64,000 nt of DNA from Corynebacterium ammoniagenes DSM 20306 (GTDB lineage: Bacteria; Actinomycetota; Actinomycetes; Mycobacteriales; Mycobacteriaceae): the NCBI RefSeq assembly GCF_001941425.1, contig NZ_CP009244.1, positions 1,550,001 to 1,614,000 of the forward strand. Direction: 5' to 3'. Made by a program: the position numbers and the translations under genes. Of this stretch, positions 19,935 to 34,961 are shown piece after piece. The stretch's first letter is position 1. The number at the start of each line of letters is the position of its first letter. The notes below the pieces were generated by a model. The model searched no databases. It had not been told where the DNA came from and was given only the letters and a program-made list of their open reading frames with translations.

Positions 19935-20855
19935 TTAGCGCTGCGGGCCGCGCCAGCCTTGGATCGGTAAGTGCAACTTGGTGACCAGGCGGTCTGTAAA
20001 TGGTTCTTCGTCTAAACGCACCCACCGCACCGGGGTAGTACCCCGGGTGACTTCAATACGAGATCCCGGGGGCATATTAACTTCCCGGAAACCGTCCAAA
20101 ATTACTATTGCCGGGGACGTCCGCGAGGCTGATTCCACCGCCACTGAAGAGTCCGGGGACACAACCAAAGGTTTGGTAAATAGTGCATGGGCATTATTGG
20201 GCACGACTAAAATGGCATCTAGTTCAGGCCACAACACTGGGCCTCCGGCGGAGAAAGCATAGGCGGTCGAACCGGTCGGCGTCGAGACCAAGACGCCATC
20301 ACAGCCAAAGGCCATGACTGGGCGCTGATCCACTTCCAAAATTGCATCGAGAACACCGGAACGGTCGAGGTTTTCCACACTGGCTTCATTCAAAGCCCAG
20401 TCTTCACCGATGATTCTGCCGTTTTCATCAAAGACCGTGCAATCTATCGTCATGCGGTCCTCAACGCGGTAGCTGCGGTCAATGACCCGCTGAATTGAGC
20501 TTTCCAGTGAAGCGCGCTCACCTTCCGCCAAAAAGCCGACGTGGCCCAGGTTAATTCCCAAAACCGGGGCGCCGACCTTGCGGGCAAGATCTGCTGCGCG
20601 CAAGAAGGTGCCGTCGCCGCCTAATACCAAGACAAGTTCGCAACCTTCCGCCGCCTTAAAATCATGCTCCATATACGGAAAGGTCGACAAAATCGACGGC
20701 GGCTCAATGGGCTCACGCGCAACCACGCGCAGTTCGATGCCAGCTTCGACTAATAACTCCGCAGCGCGCTCAGCATCACGAATATTGCTGGCACGGCCGG
20801 TGTGCGGCACGAGAAGAATTCTGCGCGGAGAAGCACTCTGTGCTGACTCACTCAC
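19935..20855 (-). CDS. nadK: NAD kinase
   Basis: A 306-residue ATP-NAD kinase that makes NADP. It holds LVLVLGGDGTFLRAADLAR (GGDG motif about residues 77-80), the INLGHVGFLAE segment and the TPTGSTAYAFSAGGPV loop. The start overlaps the tlyA stop by 4 bp, so translation is coupled. The tlyA-nadK-recN order is conserved in the order. Confidence 0.96.
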   Translation of the reverse strand: MSESAQSASPRRILLVPHTGRASNIRDAERAAELLVEAGIELRVVAREPIEPPSILSTFPYMEHDFKAAEGCELVLVLGGDGTFLRAADLARKVGAPVLGINLGHVGFLAEGERASLESSIQRVIDRSYRVEDRMTIDCTVFDENGRIIGEDWALNEASVENLDRSGVLDAILEVDQRPVMAFGCDGVLVSTPTGSTAYAFSAGGPVLWPELDAILVVPNNAHALFTKPLVVSPDSSVAVESASRTSPAIVILDGFREVNMPPGSRIEVTRGTTPVRWVRLDEEPFTDRLVTKLHLPIQGWRGPQR

Positions 20856-21667
20856 TGAGGACCATCCTTTACTGCAGTTTCAATCATCGACATAAGCTCT
20901 GGCTGCGATGGGTGCGTGGCACCGCCATCATTAATAAGCTTTAAGAAATATTCTACGTTGCCACTTGGCCCTGGCAGCGGCGAGGCAACCACGCCGTGGC
21001 AGCTAAGCCCCAAGCTCTGAGCAAAAGACGCCACCTCGTGGGTAACTTCCACGCGCAACTGCGGCGAGCGCACCACCCCGGATGTCCCCACTCGTTCTTT
21101 ACCAACTTCAAATTGCGGCTTAACCATCGGAAGCATAACCGCACCTGGTGCCATCACCTGCGCCATCGCCGGAAGGGTTAATTTCAATGAGATAAACGAT
21201 AGGTCTCCGACCATGACATCGCACGGCCCGTCCGTCTGCTCTAAAGTCAGGTAGCGAATATTTGTTCGGTCAAGCACTTTGACTCGATCATCATTTTGCA
21301 AACGCCACAGCAATTGCCCATATCCGACATCAACGGCATACACATTCGATGCACCAGCTCGCAGGCAGACATCTGTAAAGCCGCCTGTCGATGCCCCCGC
21401 ATCGAGAACCTTCTTATCTTTTAAGTCCACATCGAAGGCCTCGAGAGCACCGAGTAGTTTATGAGCTCCTCGCGACGCCCAATTGGCGTCGTCTCCGCCT
21501 TCAATGCGGATGGAGACTTCTGGCTCCACTACAGACGCAGGTTTCTGAGCCTTGAAACCACCGACAAATACGCGACCATCTTTGATTAGCTCCACCGCGT
21601 GCTCACGCGAGCGCGCAATTTTGCGACGCACTAATTCTGCGTCAAGCCGTCGTCGTTGTGGTGGCAT
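20852..21667 (-). CDS. tlyA: TlyA-family rRNA 2'-O-methyltransferase
   Basis: A 271-residue methyltransferase. The S4 RNA-binding domain (ELVRRKIARSREHAVELIK) at about 8-60 is followed by a Rossmann SAM domain with VLDAGASTGGFTDVCLRAGA and VMVGDLSFISLK. TlyA in mycobacteria methylates 16S C1409 and 23S C1920 and determines capreomycin sensitivity. The ATG overlaps the stop of the preceding small gene (TAATG). Confidence 0.93.
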   Translation of the reverse strand: MPPQRRRLDAELVRRKIARSREHAVELIKDGRVFVGGFKAQKPASVVEPEVSIRIEGGDDANWASRGAHKLLGALEAFDVDLKDKKVLDAGASTGGFTDVCLRAGASNVYAVDVGYGQLLWRLQNDDRVKVLDRTNIRYLTLEQTDGPCDVMVGDLSFISLKLTLPAMAQVMAPGAVMLPMVKPQFEVGKERVGTSGVVRSPQLRVEVTHEVASFAQSLGLSCHGVVASPLPGPSGNVEYFLKLINDGGATHPSQPELMSMIETAVKDGPQ

Positions 21668-21834
21668 TAGTTCTCCTGTAGTGCTGCACGCAGCAGCTCA
21701 TGTGCCTGATTAAGTTGCTCTGCTTCTGCTGCGAGATCCTCTGCTGGTTCAGCCAAGATTTCTTCGATGGACTGGTTCAGCTCTTCTGGTGTGACGCCGA
21801 GGCTACGAGGGTCCCTGGGAATGGGGTTGCTCAT
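21667..21834 (-). CDS. Small conserved 55-residue protein
   Basis: A short gene between the HAD phosphatase and tlyA. The product starts MSNPIPRDPRSLGVTPEELN and is mostly helical and acidic. Both ends overlap neighbours by one base in TAATG junctions, which argues strongly that it is translated. M. tuberculosis has a gene of similar size at the same place (Rv1693). No function is known. Confidence 0.85.
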   Translation of the reverse strand: MSNPIPRDPRSLGVTPEELNQSIEEILAEPAEDLAAEAEQLNQAHELLRAALQEN

Positions 21835-22817
21835 TAACGCCATCCCCGGATTACTGACTCAGCTTTTTCGGAAACTGGTTGGATATAGCGCGGAGGTTGA
21901 GGCATAGACCACGCGACTTCCAAGACCGTACGCAGTGCTTGAACTGAAGTAGCATTCGGATTGCCGTTGTCTACTAGAACATCCTTGCCATCGACGCGCG
22001 CGGTAAATCCGCCTTGGGCACCTGGCCTTACTTCATTTGCTCCGCGTGCCATTTCAGCCAGCGATTCCCCGATGAAATTAGGTCGGTGCTCGGTGTCTGC
22101 TTCAATAAGTTCCATTTCATGCGATACGCCCGTCAACACATGGAAAGTATTCATAGCGGCGGCATTACCACCTGCGATGTCCGTGTTGAGACGGTCACCC
22201 ACCACGAGCGGGCGCTGCGAACCAATCAGGTGGGCTGCTTGGACGAACATAGCTGGCTCGGGCTTACCCGCAGAAACCGGTTCAATACCGGTGGCAGATT
22301 GAACAGCAGCTACCAAAGAACCGTTACCGACGGCCAAACCACGCTCGGTGGGCAGCGAAGAGTCCAGATTAGAGGCGATATAAACGGCACCTTGGCGAAG
22401 CGCTAAAGCTCCTTCGGTCAGTTGTGCCCAACCGACCTCGGGGTCAAAGCCCTGCAAAACAGCGGCCGGTTGGTCATCTGCCGAAGACACCACCGTGTAC
22501 CCGGCATTACGCACCAAATCGCGGAAAGAATCAGCACCGATCACGAGAACCTTCGCCCCGGGTTCAATGTGCTCACCGGCAAGCGTTACCGCTGCTTGAG
22601 CTGAAGTAAGCACATCGCTCGCATTGGCTTTAAGGCCAATGGCGGCAAGCTTTTCAGCTACGTTCTCCGGCGCACGTGACGCATTATTGGTCACGTAAAT
22701 GCTGGGCAAGCCGCAACTATTAATGAAGTCAACTGCTCCCTCAATGGCGCGTCCGCCTTCCCAGACGGTTCCATCCAAATCGAGAAGCAAAGCATCATGC
22801 TGTTCAATCAGGCTCAT
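21834..22817 (-). CDS. HAD-superfamily phosphatase, NagD/PGP type
   Basis: A 327-residue HAD class IIA phosphatase. Motif I LLLDLDGTVWEGG is at about residues 11-23, YVTNNAS follows as motif II, and VVGDRLNTDIAGGNAAAM carries the acidic motif IV. The cap type fits the phosphoglycolate phosphatase/NagD/4-nitrophenylphosphatase group; the substrate cannot be told. Gene order matches Rv1692 of M. tuberculosis, reported to be a glycerol 3-phosphate phosphatase. It begins 7 bp after the upstream TPR gene. Confidence 0.9.
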   Translation of the reverse strand: MSLIEQHDALLLDLDGTVWEGGRAIEGAVDFINSCGLPSIYVTNNASRAPENVAEKLAAIGLKANASDVLTSAQAAVTLAGEHIEPGAKVLVIGADSFRDLVRNAGYTVVSSADDQPAAVLQGFDPEVGWAQLTEGALALRQGAVYIASNLDSSLPTERGLAVGNGSLVAAVQSATGIEPVSAGKPEPAMFVQAAHLIGSQRPLVVGDRLNTDIAGGNAAAMNTFHVLTGVSHEMELIEADTEHRPNFIGESLAEMARGANEVRPGAQGGFTARVDGKDVLVDNGNPNATSVQALRTVLEVAWSMPQPPRYIQPVSEKAESVIRGWR

Positions 22818-22824
22818 GGTGGTC

Positions 22825-24108
22825 TTAGAACTCCTTCAGACGCTCCTGGGCGTCGGTCCACTGATCTTCGTCCAAGCGTGCGGTGTGCTCAAACCATTCC
22901 TTAGCTTCGTCCTTACGACCTGCTTCAGACAAAGCATGCGCATAGGCGTAGCTTAAGCGCATCGCAGGAATGCCCTTCGCTTCCATAGAAGGGTTTGCAC
23001 GTTGCAAGGTAACCACGGCAGCATCATTCTGTCCGAGGTCCTGACGTGCACCAGCCACCACGATAGCCAATTCGATGGCTGTTTCAGCGTCTACTTGTCG
23101 AGCCTCATCGCTACGACCAAGTTCGATTGCCTTTTCCGGACGACCCAACCCGCGCTCACAGTCGGCCATAACAGCTATCATGCCTGGACCACCGGAGATT
23201 CGGCGAGCAGCACGCAGTTCCGCGAGCGCCTCTTTCCATTCTCCGGCGTGGTAGGCAGCAATGCCATTGACCTCACGAGCAACAGCAACACGGCCAGCAC
23301 GGTCCTTAGCAGCACGTGCGTGGCGCAGGGCTAGCTGAGGATCATCTTCCATCCATTCAGCAGCCATGATCATATGCTTCGCAGTGTCCTCTGCATTGTC
23401 TTTGGAAAGAACACGCAGGTCCTGCAGAATCATTGGATCCAAGTCATTAACGTCAATGTCACCAGGCAGGTCTGGGTCTGCCAGGCGTCGGTTAATACGC
23501 TCCTCGCGGAATCCGGAGCGCTGCGGAGCTAAGTTACGGCTATCGCGTTCTTGCTCTGACCTACCGCCTCGGTTCTCCCGACGCGGACCGCGACCCTCGT
23601 TACGACGATCGTCGTTCCGGCGATCGTCACGACCAGGACGGCCACCACCCCGATTATTACGGTCGTTACGATCCTCGTACCGACCACGGCCACGCCGGTT
23701 ACGGTCACCGCCACGGTCGTCGCGTCGATCATCACGCCGGTCATCCCGACGGTATTCTCCACGTGGCTTCCAATCTCCACGGTCCGAGCGCTCGCCGCTC
23801 GTGAAATCACGACGGTCTCCACGGTCCCGTCGGTCATCGCGACGGTTACGGTCGTTACGCCAATCTCCACGTGATTCGCCCTGTCGGTCATCACGACGCC
23901 CACCACGGTGATTCTCTCCGCGTGGTTTCCACTCTCCACGACCCTGACGGTCCTGGCGATCGTTATTCCATTCGCGACGACCGCCGCGATTTGAACCTCG
24001 ACGATCATCACGATCGGAACCACGGCCATCTCGGCGGTTAGAACCGTGCGAGTCGGAGCGACGGCCCCGCGAGTCTTCCCGGCGGCCTTCGTTATTACGC
24101 TCAGACAT
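22825..24108 (-). CDS. Arg/Asp/Gly-rich protein with C-terminal TPR domain
   Basis: A 427-residue protein in two halves. Residues 1 to about 195 are low-complexity, built of repeated RDDRR, RGG, GDW and NDR words with almost no hydrophobic residues, like disordered RNA-binding RGG regions. Residues 220-420 are helical repeats of the tetratricopeptide type (for example AAYHAGEWKEALAELRAARR). The C-terminal half corresponds in position to Rv1691. It lies directly after the rRNA operon terminator. A role in RNA or ribosome handling is only a guess. Confidence 0.85.
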   Translation of the reverse strand: MSERNNEGRREDSRGRRSDSHGSNRRDGRGSDRDDRRGSNRGGRREWNNDRQDRQGRGEWKPRGENHRGGRRDDRQGESRGDWRNDRNRRDDRRDRGDRRDFTSGERSDRGDWKPRGEYRRDDRRDDRRDDRGGDRNRRGRGRYEDRNDRNNRGGGRPGRDDRRNDDRRNEGRGPRRENRGGRSEQERDSRNLAPQRSGFREERINRRLADPDLPGDIDVNDLDPMILQDLRVLSKDNAEDTAKHMIMAAEWMEDDPQLALRHARAAKDRAGRVAVAREVNGIAAYHAGEWKEALAELRAARRISGGPGMIAVMADCERGLGRPEKAIELGRSDEARQVDAETAIELAIVVAGARQDLGQNDAAVVTLQRANPSMEAKGIPAMRLSYAYAHALSEAGRKDEAKEWFEHTARLDEDQWTDAQERLKEF

Positions 24109-24242
24109 TCACATTCTCTTTCATTGCTATTGCTGCCAGACTATCTTTAGTTATTCTACTCGGGAACCTACTGAAAACAGATTCCTGTTCCCTAAAGGCA
24201 CCTAGATTGTTTCGGCAATCACTTATGGTGGGTAAAACGCAG

Positions 24243-24278
24243 AAAAAGGGCTAGAACCAAACGTGGTCCTAGCCCTTT
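24243..24278 (-). terminator. Terminator of the rRNA operon
   Basis: On the minus strand a 14-bp stem (AAAGGGCTAGGACC paired with GGTTCTAGCCCTTT) is followed by a T-run. It lies 34 bp after the 5S gene. Confidence 0.9.
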
Positions 24279-24311
24279 CTCACGCACTATTAAATTGTTT
24301 TATGTTTAATT

Positions 24312-24429
24312 GTCGGCGGTAACTTACTCTCCCACACCCTCCCGGGTGCAGTACCATCAGCGCGGGCAGGCTTAGCTTCCGGGTTCGGAATGGGTAACCG
24401 GGCGTTTCCCTGCCGCTATTTCCACCGAC
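24312..24429 (-). rRNA. rrf: 5S ribosomal RNA
   Basis: About 118 nt reading GTCGGTGGAAATAGCGGC at the 5' end and CCGCCGAC at the 3' end, which pair as the terminal helix. The internal CCCGGTTACCCATTCCGAAC is the usual actinobacterial 5S core. It is the last gene of the rRNA operon. Confidence 0.97.
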
Positions 24430-24585
24430 AAACATGCGGAACACCAATACCTGGTGCTACGGGTGTTATGTCAGATACTGCATAGTGGACGCGTTACACA
24501 CACATACGTGGGTGTCTTATTTTGTTACTGTGCGGAACAAGTATTTTCTCGTTACATGGCGTTAACCAAACCAAATAGTGTTTGG

Positions 24586-29709
<5,124 letters not shown>

Positions 29710-30126
29710 AGGCTGTGAAAAGCCCAAAACCTAACCAAAAAAGACAAACAACACACAAAACATCTCTACTAAGTGTGAAGCTGACCAAAAATTACTACAT
29801 AAAGAAATCAACAAACCCAACCAACCAAAGTTAGCCAGGTAAGGTAAAAGTGTTTTAACTGCATCAGCAGACAACAATTACATTCAATATGCACCGTTAC
29901 AGTATTTAACTATTTTCAATGCCACCCATAACGACAAGTGACATCCGGTACACACCAACAACCAAACAAACAAAAGTTCATTCAGCCCAACATAATTCTC
30001 ATCCACACAACACAGACAAAAATAAAAAATCTAGTACATTGGCACACTATTGAGTTCTCAGACAACAACCACACAAGATGAATTCGGCTTCCTTAGAAGC
30101 TGTTTTCGCTCTCGGCTGGAGTTTCT
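29710..30126 (-). other. rRNA operon leader
   Basis: About 415 bp between the predicted promoter and 16S. It is AT-rich and carries the boxA-like element at 30041-30066. No credible reading frame was seen on either strand. Confidence 0.7.
30041..30066 (-). promoter_or_regulatory. boxA-like antitermination element in the rRNA leader
   Basis: On the minus strand GTTGTCTGAGAACTCAATAG followed by TGTGCC. The TGAGAACTCAA core is a widely conserved actinobacterial rRNA leader element. A close copy lies in the 16S-23S spacer. Confidence 0.7.
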
Positions 30127-30156
30127 ACCTTAGACAAACTGTTTAACGTTTGTCAA
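30127..30156 (-). promoter_or_regulatory. Predicted rRNA operon promoter
   Basis: On the minus strand a perfect TTGACA (30151-30156) and TAAGGT (30127-30132) are separated by 18 bp. The predicted start is about 410 nt upstream of 16S. Additional upstream promoters are common for rRNA operons, but none was clear here. Confidence 0.7.
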
Positions 30157-30277
30157 CCAGGTGTTAACTTTTGTGCCGCACGCTCTCTCGCGGCGACTTC
30201 GATAAAGTTACACGGGACCCAGATCTTTGACAAATCGCCAGGTAAATCATGGTTTTAAGGATCCGGGCAAAACGAAA

Positions 30278-30358
30278 CCCCGCGAGCTTTCATTTAAAGA
30301 CTGCGCTAATGCAAGGTTAATTGCTCAAAGCGCGGACTTCCGATGGAAGCTAGCGGGG
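30278..30358 (-). terminator. Large structured terminator after tyrS
   Basis: On the minus strand CCCCGCTAGCTTC pairs with GAAAGCTCGCGGGG across about 55 nt, and a second inner stem (CCGCGCTTTG with TTAGCGCAG) fills the loop. TTTCGTTTT follows. The position 17 bp after tyrS supports a terminator; the branched form is unusual. Confidence 0.7.
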
Positions 30359-30374
30359 TAAACCTATGACCTAT

Positions 30375-31640
30375 CTAGGCCTTGGTGCGATGAATGCCGG
30401 CGAAGTTCTTCTTGCCGCGGCGCATCACAAGCCATGCACCGTGGAGGAAGTCATCTTCGGCCGGGGTCCAATCATCAGACTCGATGCGCTGGTTATTGAC
30501 GTACGCGCCGCCTTCTTTAATCGTGCGGCGGGCTGCACCCTTGGAATCAGCGAGGCCAGAAGCAACGAGCAGGTCAACGATTCCGAAAGAGTCGTCATCG
30601 CCAAGCTCTGCCACGTTGGTCTCCGACAATGCGCCTTCTAGGGTCTTTTCATCCAGATCGCTAAGTTCAGCGCGACCGAAAAGTGCCTGCGCGGCAAGCT
30701 CTACTGCCTGGGTTGCCTCGTTGCCGTGTACCAAGTTGGTCATCTCTTGCGCGAGACGGCGCTGGGCGGCACGCTTGAAAGGCTCTTCTTCGACGGCCTT
30801 GGCGTACTCGGCGATTTCTTCCTGGTTCAAGAAGGTAAACCAACGCAGGTAGTCGATGACCACGGAGTCACCAGCGTTGAGGAAGTACTGGTACCAGGAG
30901 TATGCCGAGGTCTTTTCCGGATCCAGCCACAATTTGCCGCCACCGGTGGACTTGCCAAACTTTTGCCCCTGCGCGTCGGTAACCAGTGGACAGGTCAGCG
31001 CGTGCGCTTTGACGCCATCAACACGACGGTTGAGATCCACACCGGAGACGATATTGCCCCACTGATCGCCGCCACCAACCTGCAAGACGCAGTCGTACTT
31101 GCGCTGCAGCTGCACAAAGTCATTGGCCTGCAGGAGCATGTAGGAAAATTCCGTGTAGGAGATGCCGTCGGTTTCCAAACGGCGCTTGACGGTATCGCGG
31201 TCCAGCATGGTGTTCAACGAGAAGTTCTTGCCAACATCACGCAAGAAATCAATGACGGACATGTTCATCGTCCAGTCGGCGTTGTTGACCATGATGGCTG
31301 GGTTGTCGCCATCGAAGTCCACGAATTGGCGAAGCTGCTTTTTAATCGCCTCGAGGTTGTTATCGATCTCGTCTTGGCTGAGCATGGAGCGCTCCCCCAC
31401 ATCACGTGGGTCGCCGATAAAGCCAGTTGCGCCACCCGCCAGTGCAAGTGGCTTGTGCCCAGCTTCTTGGAAGCGACGCAACATAATCATCGGCACCAGG
31501 TGTCCGGCGTGCAAAGAGTCGCCGGTGGGGTCGAAGCCAACGTAGAGAGCAATAGGCTGCTCACAAGCTTCACGCAGGGCGTCGATATCAGTGGACTGGT
31601 TAATAAGCCCGCGCCATTGCAGTTCATCGATAATGTTCAT
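30375..31640 (-). CDS. tyrS: Tyrosyl-tRNA synthetase
   Basis: A 421-residue class I synthetase. The HIGH-like [14 protein letters not shown] is at about residues 37-50, [10 protein letters not shown] replaces the KMSKS loop (the TyrZ/TyrS form), and an S4 domain lies at the C-terminus ([18 protein letters not shown]). No T-box leader was seen. It lies downstream of the Trm112-like gene and upstream of the rRNA promoter region. Confidence 0.97.
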   Translation of the reverse strand: MNIIDELQWRGLINQSTDIDALREACEQPIALYVGFDPTGDSLHAGHLVPMIMLRRFQEAGHKPLALAGGATGFIGDPRDVGERSMLSQDEIDNNLEAIKKQLRQFVDFDGDNPAIMVNNADWTMNMSVIDFLRDVGKNFSLNTMLDRDTVKRRLETDGISYTEFSYMLLQANDFVQLQRKYDCVLQVGGGDQWGNIVSGVDLNRRVDGVKAHALTCPLVTDAQGQKFGKSTGGGKLWLDPEKTSAYSWYQYFLNAGDSVVIDYLRWFTFLNQEEIAEYAKAVEEEPFKRAAQRRLAQEMTNLVHGNEATQAVELAAQALFGRAELSDLDEKTLEGALSETNVAELGDDDSFGIVDLLVASGLADSKGAARRTIKEGGAYVNNQRIESDDWTPAEDDFLHGAWLVMRRGKKNFAGIHRTKA

Positions 31641-31714
31641 GGTTTCCTCGTTTAGATTCTAGAAGGGGTGCTGGGTAAAAATTTTGGCCGCTGAAAATTC
31701 AGCTGCGCAGGAGC

Positions 31715-31894
31715 TTACTGAGCCTTCGGCCATGGCTTGGCGTCATCCACCAACATGACCGGAATTCCATCTTCAATAGGATAGGCAATCCCCAAGCGCT
31801 CATTGACTAGGACTTGTTCATCTTCCAGATAGCTCAATGGCCCCTTGTCCTGCGGGCACACAAGGATTTCTACTAGCGCGGGATCTAAACTCAT
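31715..31894 (-). CDS. Trm112-like small zinc-ribbon-type protein
   Basis: A 59-residue protein of the Trm112/UPF0434 family, with the start MSLDPALVEILVCPQDKGPL and the conserved ending region YPIEDGIPVMLVDDAKPW. Only one cysteine (CPQDKG) is left of the usual zinc ligands, as in many bacterial members. Eukaryotic Trm112 activates methyltransferases; the bacterial partner is not known. It ends 74 bp before tyrS. Confidence 0.88.
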   Translation of the reverse strand: MSLDPALVEILVCPQDKGPLSYLEDEQVLVNERLGIAYPIEDGIPVMLVDDAKPWPKAQ

Positions 31895-31952
31895 GGTTTC
31901 TTATCGTACCTTCTTATGGTCTTTTCTCTGCTCATGACCCCAGAAACAACTC

Positions 31953-31994
31953 ACCGCGCGCCTTTCTCCATTTTTGGACGAAAAGACGCGCGGT
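31953..31994 (-). terminator. Hairpin after the quinone reductase gene
   Basis: ACCGCGCG-CCTTT and AAAAGACGCGCGGT form a strong stem 24 bp after the qor-like stop. The T-run is weak, so termination is likely but not certain. Confidence 0.55.
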
Positions 31995-32018
31995 AAAAGT
32001 AGTAGGTAAAGCTACAGA

Positions 32019-32870
32019 CTATGCCTGCTGGAAAGTGTCAACCACTGACGAAGAAGGACGTCCGATGAGATCTTGCAGGTCCGTGCTTTCGGAGTACAGT
32101 GCACCTTGCTCAATGACTGGGTCAGCAGAAGCTAGACCAGCGGCGAAATCGGCTGGAACGCCCGCGCTGCGCAGGAACTCCTCATATTCCGCTGGGGTTT
32201 GGTTCACGTATTCCACATCCTTGCCCAGCACTTGACCAATCTGCGCCGCAATATCCGGATAGGCCAGGGCTGGCGCGCCGGCGAGCTCGTAGACCTTTCC
32301 GGCATGTCCGTCGGTGGTAGCGACAACAGCGGCCGCCTCAGCAAAGTCCGCACGCGCGGCGCCAGAAACCTTAGCTTCACCAGCAGCAGAAAAGAACTTA
32401 CCCAGGGACTTACCTGTCTCCAGGCCGGAGACATAGTTTTCCCAGTACCAACCGTTGCGCAGCAGCACGTGCTCGATGCCGCTATCAGCCAGCAGCCTTT
32501 CCGTCGCCACGTGTTCAGGAGCCAAAAACAGTTCTGAGGAGTCCAGGTTCAACAAGCTGGTGTATGCAATCTGGGCAACACCAGCAGATTTCGCCGCATT
32601 GACGATATTAGTGTGCTGATCAATACGCTTGCCCACCTCGCTAGCGGAGACAAAGACTAGGCGGTCCACGCCGTCAAACGCTTTCGCCAACGCTGATTCA
32701 TCTTCATAGGCAGCAACGGCGATATTAATCCCCTGCTTCGCTAGGTCTTGTGCCTTTTCTTCATTGCGAACAACGGCAACGATATCGGATGGGGCAACAT
32801 CGCGAGCGAGCAGCTTGTCGATGATTAGTCCGCCCAGATGACCCGTTGCACCGGTAACAGCAATACGCAT
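32019..32870 (-). CDS. NmrA-type NAD(P)-dependent quinone oxidoreductase
   Basis: A 283-residue atypical SDR of the NmrA/QorB family. The NAD(P) loop VTGATGHLGGLI is at about residues 4-15. Strand ends in VFVSASEVG and the YTSLLN segment match QorB-like quinone reductases. It is transcribed divergently from an HxlR-type regulator, an arrangement like qor2-qorR of C. glutamicum, where the regulator responds to diamide and H2O2. Substrate is inferred from that parallel. Confidence 0.85.
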   Translation of the reverse strand: MRIAVTGATGHLGGLIIDKLLARDVAPSDIVAVVRNEEKAQDLAKQGINIAVAAYEDESALAKAFDGVDRLVFVSASEVGKRIDQHTNIVNAAKSAGVAQIAYTSLLNLDSSELFLAPEHVATERLLADSGIEHVLLRNGWYWENYVSGLETGKSLGKFFSAAGEAKVSGAARADFAEAAAVVATTDGHAGKVYELAGAPALAYPDIAAQIGQVLGKDVEYVNQTPAEYEEFLRSAGVPADFAAGLASADPVIEQGALYSESTDLQDLIGRPSSSVVDTFQQA

Positions 32871-32884
32871 GTAAGAACTCCTTG

Positions 32885-32905
32885 GTAAGTAATTGTTTTA
32901 CTTAC
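32885..32905. promoter_or_regulatory. Palindromic operator 1 in the qor/hxlR gap
   Basis: Perfect 8-bp arms GTAAGTAA and TTACTTAC around TTGTT, 15 bp from the reductase start codon. The arms resemble operators of DUF24/HxlR redox regulators such as YodB and CatR. Binding is predicted. Confidence 0.75.
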
Positions 32906-32914
32906 GCAAACCTA

Positions 32915-32935
32915 GCACTAACAAATAGTTAGTGC
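32915..32935. promoter_or_regulatory. Palindromic operator 2 in the qor/hxlR gap
   Basis: Perfect 8-bp arms GCACTAAC and GTTAGTGC around AAATA. The centre lies 30 bp from the centre of operator 1, close to three helical turns, so two dimers could bind one face of the DNA. Confidence 0.75.
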
Positions 32936-32976
32936 AATACTTTTATTAGTAGCACTCACGGTCTAAGGTAGAAAAC

Positions 32977-33378
32977 ATGTCCACCTCCCAAGAAAAGTCG
33001 CAGAATCTTCCGGCTGCCGATGTCTTTTCCGCCCTGTGCTCATCCCGGGGCGCGCTTCAACACCTCACGGGCCGTTGGGGATCGTTGACCATGGTGGCGC
33101 TGTTAGAAAGCAGTACTCCCCTACGCTTTGCGGAGCTTCGTCGAAAAATAGAAGGCATTAGTGACCGGATGATGTCGCAGACTTTGGGCCAGTTAGAGCG
33201 CGACGGCATGGTCAAACGCGAGGTCCGCAGCTCCATTCCCCCGCACGTGGACTACTCGCTTACTCCGCTGGGAATCAAGGTTGCCCGACCACTGCAGACA
33301 TTGACCGACATCATTGAGTCACAGTTGGATGAGGTCATCGCGTCGCAAGAGCTTTACGATGCCAACCTGGAGAAATAA
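32977..33378 (+). CDS. qorR: HxlR/DUF24 redox-sensing repressor (QorR-like)
   Basis: A 133-residue winged-helix regulator. The only cysteine is Cys21, within FSALCSSRGALQHL, at the place of the redox cysteine in QorR (Cys17) and YodB (Cys6). The recognition helix region is DRMMSQTLGQLERDGMV. The gene faces the quinone reductase across 106 bp containing two palindromes. By analogy, oxidation of Cys21 releases DNA and induces the reductase and its own gene. Confidence 0.88.
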   Translation: MSTSQEKSQNLPAADVFSALCSSRGALQHLTGRWGSLTMVALLESSTPLRFAELRRKIEGISDRMMSQTLGQLERDGMVKREVRSSIPPHVDYSLTPLGIKVARPLQTLTDIIESQLDEVIASQELYDANLEK

Positions 33379-33382
33379 ATAG

Positions 33383-33423
33383 AAAAATGCTCTTATCCCA
33401 CATTCAGGGATAAGAGCATTTTT
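33383..33423. terminator. Bidirectional terminator between hxlR-type gene and argH
   Basis: A perfect 17-bp stem AAAAATGCTCTTATCCC with its complement, loop of 7 bases, with T-runs on both strands. It stands between converging genes. Confidence 0.95.
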
Positions 33424-33440
33424 ACTATCGAGCGAAGTTC

Positions 33441-34895
<1,455 letters not shown>

Positions 34896-34930
34896 CTATC
34901 CTCCGTTATTTTTGGACTATACGCGCGCAA

Positions 34931-34960
34931 TTTTCCGCGTATATTCGCGTACTTTCGCGT
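34931..34960. repeat. Three 10-bp units between argG and argH
   Basis: TTTTCCGCGT, ATATTCGCGT and ACTTTCGCGT follow each other with exact 10-bp spacing right after the argG stop. The shared core is T-C/T-CGCGT. The spacing equals one helical turn. Function unknown. Confidence 0.6.
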
Positions 34961-34961
34961 T

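Noticed and set aside
23366..23911. Plus-strand Arg/Ser-rich open frame opposite the Arg/Asp/Gly-TPR gene
   Set aside because: Its composition is the mirror of the repetitive codons on the other strand; no ribosome site or family match.
23460..24110. Tandem repeat or CRISPR-like array
   Set aside because: The repetition is of codons for RDDRR/RGG words with no constant repeat or spacer length.
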